A stretch of 64,000 nt of DNA from Oscillospiraceae bacterium (GTDB taxonomy: Bacteria; Bacillota; Clostridia; Oscillospirales; Ruminococcaceae): contig SFLS01000021.1 in the NCBI GenBank assembly GCA_004554485.1, positions 15,008 to 79,007 on the forward strand, read 5' to 3'. Position numbers and translations under genes: made by a program. Within the stretch, counting starts at the first letter, position 1; each line of letters begins with the position of its first letter. The notes beneath the pieces were generated by a model. It ran no database searches. It was given only the letters and a program-made list of their open reading frames with translations, and was not told the DNA's origin. Positions 62,796 through 64,000 of this stretch are shown here, piece by piece.

Positions 62796-64000
62796 ATGCT
62801 GGATATCAAAGTAATTCGACAGGACCCCGAGCGGGTAAAAACCGCCATGAAAAACCGCAACAAGGATATGGACCGCGAGATTGATGAGATCCTGCAGATC
62901 GACGTTGAGCGGCGCGCCATCAACACGGCGGTGGATAACATGAAGGCCGAGCAGAACCGTGTCTCCAAGCTGATCCCGCAGTACAAAAAGGAGGGCAAGG
63001 ACATCGCCCCCATTATGGCGGAGATGAAGGAGCTTTCCGAGAAGATCAAGGAGGAGGACGCGAAGCTTTCCGAGCTGGAGGCGAAGCAGGATGATATCAT
63101 CCACGCGATCCCCAATATCCCCAACGAGACGGTACCCATCGGCCGCGACGACACCGAAAACGTGGAGCTGCGTCGCTGGGGCGAGCCGACCCACTTTGAT
63201 TACGAGCCGCTGGCGCACTGGGATATCGGCGCCGACCTGGGGATCCTGGACCCTGAGACTGCGGCTAAGGTGACCGGCAAACGGTTCCACTTCTACCGCG
63301 GGCTGGGCTGTCGGCTGGAGCGCAGCATCATTGCCTTTTTTATGGATACCCACAGCGCCCACGGCTATACCGAGATCTTCCCGCCCTTTATTGCCAATCG
63401 TGACAGCATGACCGGTACGGGCCAGCTGCCCAAGTTTGCCGAGGATATGTTTAAGCTGGAGGGGATGGATTATTACCTGATCCCCACTGCCGAGGTGCCG
63501 GTGACCAATATGTACCGGGGCGACATCCTGGACGGAAACAAGCTGCCGCTTTGCTTCTGCGCCTATTCCGCCTGCTTCAGGGCGGAAGCGGGCAGCGCCG
63601 GCCGCGATACCCGCGGGCTGATCCGGCAGCACGAGTTCAACAAGGTGGAGCTGGTGAAATTTACCAAGCCCGAGGAGAGCTATGCCGAGCTGGAGAAGCT
63701 GACGGCCGACGCCGAGCGGGTGCTGCAGCTGCTGGGCCTGCCCTACCGGGTGGTGGTGCTTTCCACCGGCGATCTGGGCTTTTCCAGCGCCAAGACCTAC
63801 GATATCGAGGTGTGGATGCCCAGCTACGGCCGCTATGTGGAGATTTCCTCCTGCAGCGACTTTGAGGACTTCCAGGCGCGGCGGGCTTCCATCCGCTACA
63901 AGGATAACCCCCAGGACAAGGCCAAGCTGGTGCATACCCTCAACGGTTCCGGTGTGGCGGTGGGCCGCACCGTGGCGGCGATCCTGGAGAACTACCAGAA
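62796..64000 (+). CDS. serS: Seryl-tRNA synthetase (5' part, cut by the window end)
   Basis: Class II synthetase for tRNA-Ser and tRNA-Sec. The frame is open from 62796 to the window end (401 codons seen of an expected 425 or so). The N-terminal long coiled-coil arm binds the tRNA variable arm (about 28-105). Motif 2 [20 protein letters not shown] and the following [12 protein letters not shown] are present; [19 protein letters not shown] belongs to motif 1. AAGAAGGAAAAACCCG precedes the ATG. No T-box leader is visible; R11 occupies the upstream gap. Confidence 0.96.
   Translation, partial: MLDIKVIRQDPERVKTAMKNRNKDMDREIDEILQIDVERRAINTAVDNMKAEQNRVSKLIPQYKKEGKDIAPIMAEMKELSEKIKEEDAKLSELEAKQDDIIHAIPNIPNETVPIGRDDTENVELRRWGEPTHFDYEPLAHWDIGADLGILDPETAAKVTGKRFHFYRGLGCRLERSIIAFFMDTHSAHGYTEIFPPFIANRDSMTGTGQLPKFAEDMFKLEGMDYYLIPTAEVPVTNMYRGDILDGNKLPLCFCAYSACFRAEAGSAGRDTRGLIRQHEFNKVELVKFTKPEESYAELEKLTADAERVLQLLGLPYRVVVLSTGDLGFSSAKTYDIEVWMPSYGRYVEISSCSDFEDFQARRASIRYKDNPQDKAKLVHTLNGSGVAVGRTVAAILENYQ

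Overview
The window looks like the replication-origin region of a GC-rich, endospore-forming Clostridia bacterium, most like Oscillospiraceae/Ruminococcaceae. The evidence is the syntenic block dnaA-dnaN-yaaA-recF-remB-gyrB-gyrA running left and rpmH-rnpA-yidD-yidC-khpB-(mnmE-mnmG-rsmG)-parA-parB running right, three perfect parS sites, spore genes (spoVAC-AD-AE, spoVM), a one-polypeptide pyruvate:ferredoxin oxidoreductase, a type III glutamine synthetase, gram-positive style sigma-A promoters and strong AGGAGG ribosome sites. No genus can be named safely from the sequence alone.

Layout. 1-13.9 kb: glnN, a degenerate LytM-like lipoprotein, nifJ (reverse), the cell-shape operon mreB-mreC-mreD-mrdA, then mgsA and a MinD-like gene on the reverse strand. 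14-19.5 kb: hisS, aspS, and the phospholipid pair plsY-gpsA. 19.5-25.5 kb: an AT-rich NERD-domain gene that looks acquired, an MFS transporter, a CorA-type channel, tRNA-Glu and tRNA-Met, guaB, and a divergent XRE regulator/57-residue gene pair. 25.6-34.5 kb: a G5/3D-domain cell-wall protein, the spoVA operon, a secreted trigger-factor-like foldase, pgi, a small P-loop protein, a BamE-like lipoprotein, the fluoride channel crcB, a broken vanZ, and spoVM with a small membrane-protein gene before it. 34.7-47 kb: dacF-like carboxypeptidase, an orphan oligopeptide-binding protein, then gyrA to dnaA with oriC between dnaN and dnaA. 47.5-64 kb: the rpmH side, ending in parAB and the start of serS, which runs off the window.

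How the parts work together. Initiation (DnaA, oriC), sliding clamp, gyrase and RecF lie beside origin segregation (ParA, ParB, three parS sites, a second ParB/Noc-like protein) and translation/membrane insertion genes (L34, RNase P, YidD, YidC, KhpB, MnmE, MnmG, RsmG). The elongasome operon ends in PBP2. The nearby MinD homologue has lost its ATPase signature and has no MinC beside it, so division-site control has probably diverged.

The most unusual feature is a family of compound palindromic repeats in at least eleven intergenic gaps. Each is a string of perfect 5-12 bp hairpins, most with three-base loops of the form TNC (GNA on the other strand), usually enclosed by complementary outer arms that can themselves fold around a GCA/TGC loop. 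The same hairpin modules recur in different elements in different order. They account for most of the non-coding DNA that terminators and promoters do not explain.
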